64,000 bases of DNA, taken from the NCBI GenBank assembly GCA_002379425.1, contig DFTH01000011.1, positions 102,970 through 166,969 of the forward strand, in the 5' to 3' direction. The translations under genes were made by a program, and so were the position numbers. This stretch comes from Prevotella sp. UBA4217. Lineage in GTDB: Bacteria; Bacteroidota; Bacteroidia; Bacteroidales; Bacteroidaceae. The notes beneath the pieces were generated by a model that did no database searches, was not told the origin of the DNA, and saw nothing but the letters and a program-made list of their open reading frames with translations. Shown one piece after another: positions 62,797 through 64,000 of this stretch (position 1 is its first letter; the number at the start of each line of letters is the position of its first letter).

Positions 62797-62849
62797 CATC
62801 ATTAAAAGTGAGTAACAACAGTATTAACTAATCAAAATTTATAGGAATT

Positions 62850-63020
62850 ATGGCATACGTAATTGGTGACGATTGTATTTCTTGTGGAACATGTGCAGGT
62901 GAGTGCCCAGTAGAGGCTATCTCTGAGGGTGCAGAGCACTACGTGATTGATGCAGATGCATGCACAGAGTGTGGTACATGTGCAAGTGTTTGTCCTTCTG
63001 AGGCTATCAGCCTTCCCTAA
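62850..63020 (+). CDS. 2[4Fe-4S] ferredoxin
   Basis: 56 residues, ATG 62850 to TAA 63018-63020. Two cluster motifs, CISCGTCAGECP and CTECGTCASVCP, each with a CxxCxxCxxxCP pattern. This is the small clostridial-type low-potential electron carrier. Strong start (MAYVIGDDC). Independent promoter upstream and terminator downstream, so monocistronic. It would serve pyruvate:ferredoxin oxidoreductase and similar enzymes. Confidence 0.95.
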   Translation: MAYVIGDDCISCGTCAGECPVEAISEGAEHYVIDADACTECGTCASVCPSEAISLP

Positions 63021-63042
63021 CTTATAGGACATATACAAGAAC

Positions 63043-63075
63043 AGAGGCGTTCCCTTAGGGGAGCGCCTCTTTCTT
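63043..63075 (+). terminator. ferredoxin terminator
   Basis: AGAGGCGTTCCC (63043-63054), loop TTAG, then GGGAGCGCCTCT (63059-63070), and a T-rich tail. One G-T pair in the stem. Confidence 0.85.
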
Positions 63076-63132
63076 TGTGTGCGTATGAAATAAGAATAGG
63101 CATTCTCTTGAATGCCTATTCCCTACGTTTTC

Positions 63133-64000
63133 TTACTTCAGGTTCTTGATCTCAAGAGCGGGCTTGTACTCAGGGTCGATGGCCAGGATCTTGTCGGCAT
63201 AGTCCTTGGCACCAGCCACGTTCTTATTGATGTAGGAGTTGAACATCATGTAGTGGTATGCAGTCTTCAGCATGGTGTTCTCACCCTTGGTGCGGTCTGC
63301 CTTGCTGGAAAGCAGTTCGATGACCTTCATATAGTCGGGCTTGGCAAGGCTCTGCTTCATGTTGTCGTCTATCTTGTTGATAGTGCTGGCTGCCATATAG
63401 GTGGCATAGACCTGCTGGATGGGGTACTTCTGGCCAGCAGCGCGGAAGATCTCGACAGCCTTGGTAATGTGGTCGTTCTTCTTGGCGGGATCAGCCTCTC
63501 CCCACTTTGAGTAGATATTGGCCAGGCCTTCCTCATCGTCGAAGTTTACATCAGGCTTGCTGGCGAGCATGTCGTTGTAATACTGGATGGCCTTGTCAAA
63601 TTCCTGGTCTTTCAGGTAAGAGTCAGAGACAGCCTTCTGGATAGCCCAGCGCTTGATCATTGAGGAGTCGTTCACCAGTTCAAGGGCCTTGTTGTAGTGA
63701 GTGTACATGTTTGCCTTATCCTCGAGAGCCTGATAAATCAGGGCAGTGTAGAAGTGGTCGTACTCAGAGAAGGTTGCGGAGTCGGTCTCGTTGAAGTATT
63801 TGTGGATGTAGCCCTTGGCTGCCTCATGGTTCTTCAACTCGTAGTTGGAGAACATGGCCAGACGGTTGAACGTCGGGTTGCGCGGCACGATCTTGATACC
63901 TGCCTCAGAGGCGCGGAGGGCATCGGCAAAGTGACCAGTGAAATAACTGCAGCGGGCGAACTCGTTGAGTTGGCCCTTGTCGAGTTTGGTGATGTCGGCT
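63133..64000 (-). CDS. TPR-repeat protein, C-terminal part (runs off the window)
   Basis: The open frame continues past 64000, so only the last ~289 residues are seen. They are tandem tetratricopeptide repeats: QLNEFARCSYFTGHFADALR at the top, YDHFYTALIYQALEDKANMY, FDKAIQYYNDMLASKPDVNF, and AGAKDYADKILAIDPEYKPA at the end. TPR arrays bind partner proteins. The N-terminus is not visible, so a signal peptide cannot be judged. The partner is unknown. Confidence 0.85.
   Translation of the reverse strand, partial: ADITKLDKGQLNEFARCSYFTGHFADALRASEAGIKIVPRNPTFNRLAMFSNYELKNHEAAKGYIHKYFNETDSATFSEYDHFYTALIYQALEDKANMYTHYNKALELVNDSSMIKRWAIQKAVSDSYLKDQEFDKAIQYYNDMLASKPDVNFDDEEGLANIYSKWGEADPAKKNDHITKAVEIFRAAGQKYPIQQVYATYMAASTINKIDDNMKQSLAKPDYMKVIELLSSKADRTKGENTMLKTAYHYMMFNSYINKNVAGAKDYADKILAIDPEYKPALEIKNLK

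Noticed and set aside
1..64000. tRNA, rRNA, prophage or integrase genes
   Set aside because: None was recognised when reading both strands; no T-loop pattern in a cloverleaf context and no integrase or structural phage protein among the frames.

Overview
The window comes from a Bacteroidales genome, most likely Prevotella or a close relative. The promoters follow the Bacteroidota pattern: TTTG, about 19-21 nt, then TAnnTTTG. The gene content also fits: a fimbrillin-type surface lipoprotein, DUF4421 and PorT-like outer-membrane proteins, GH3 and GH53 glycosidases, a stand-alone AICAR formyltransferase and a two-gene 5'-nucleotidase. I saw no rRNA, tRNA or CRISPR array. Species-level assignment is inference.

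Layout. 1-2.5 kb: etfB-etfA-acyl-CoA dehydrogenase operon (minus). 2.6-10.2 kb: secreted proteins of unknown role, a GH3 glycosidase, an internally deleted DUF418 protein, and a lipoprotein with a possible caspase-like dyad. 10.2-19.2 kb: housekeeping genes (dnaG, cls, rsmD, a RecD-like helicase, rmuC, a phosphopantetheinyl transferase). 19.2-27 kb: an accessory and decay zone with palindromic elements, REP-like repeats, gene remnants, fragments probably from a REP-associated transposase, a fimbrillin operon, and two copies of a cassette made of a small RNA gene convergent with a CdiA-C-like nuclease-family gene. 27-30.1 kb: a membrane AraC regulator and an amidohydrolase. 30.3-42.9 kb: a HerA-like ATPase, a thioredoxin-hydrolase fusion, an envelope hydrolase cluster (M23, CapA, NlpC), a DJ-1/ispD/recG operon, nadK, and an orphan histidine kinase. 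43.1-52.1 kb: a GntR(YtrA)-regulated ABC operon followed by a MacAB-TolC-like efflux operon. 52.1-64 kb: ROK protein, GH53, a second orphan kinase, purH-like, rplS, split 5'-nucleotidase, two damaged ParE-type toxin-antitoxin loci, PorT-like barrel, ferredoxin, and a TPR protein running off the edge.

Three things stand out. First, the sRNA plus nuclease-family cassette occurs twice: each RNA has its own promoter, and its terminator ends at the stop codon of the convergent gene. Each cassette is bracketed by REP-like repeats. Second, short repeat words that normally sit between genes also sit in frame inside conserved genes. A matching 38-nt element lies in both rsmD and the recD-like gene, encoding a related peptide in the same reading frame, and in the recD-like gene it is followed by an inverted partner that makes a 35-bp-arm hairpin. 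Third, the 19-27 kb zone shows truncated genes (rubrerythrin, DUF4112 and others) cut off at palindromic repeats.
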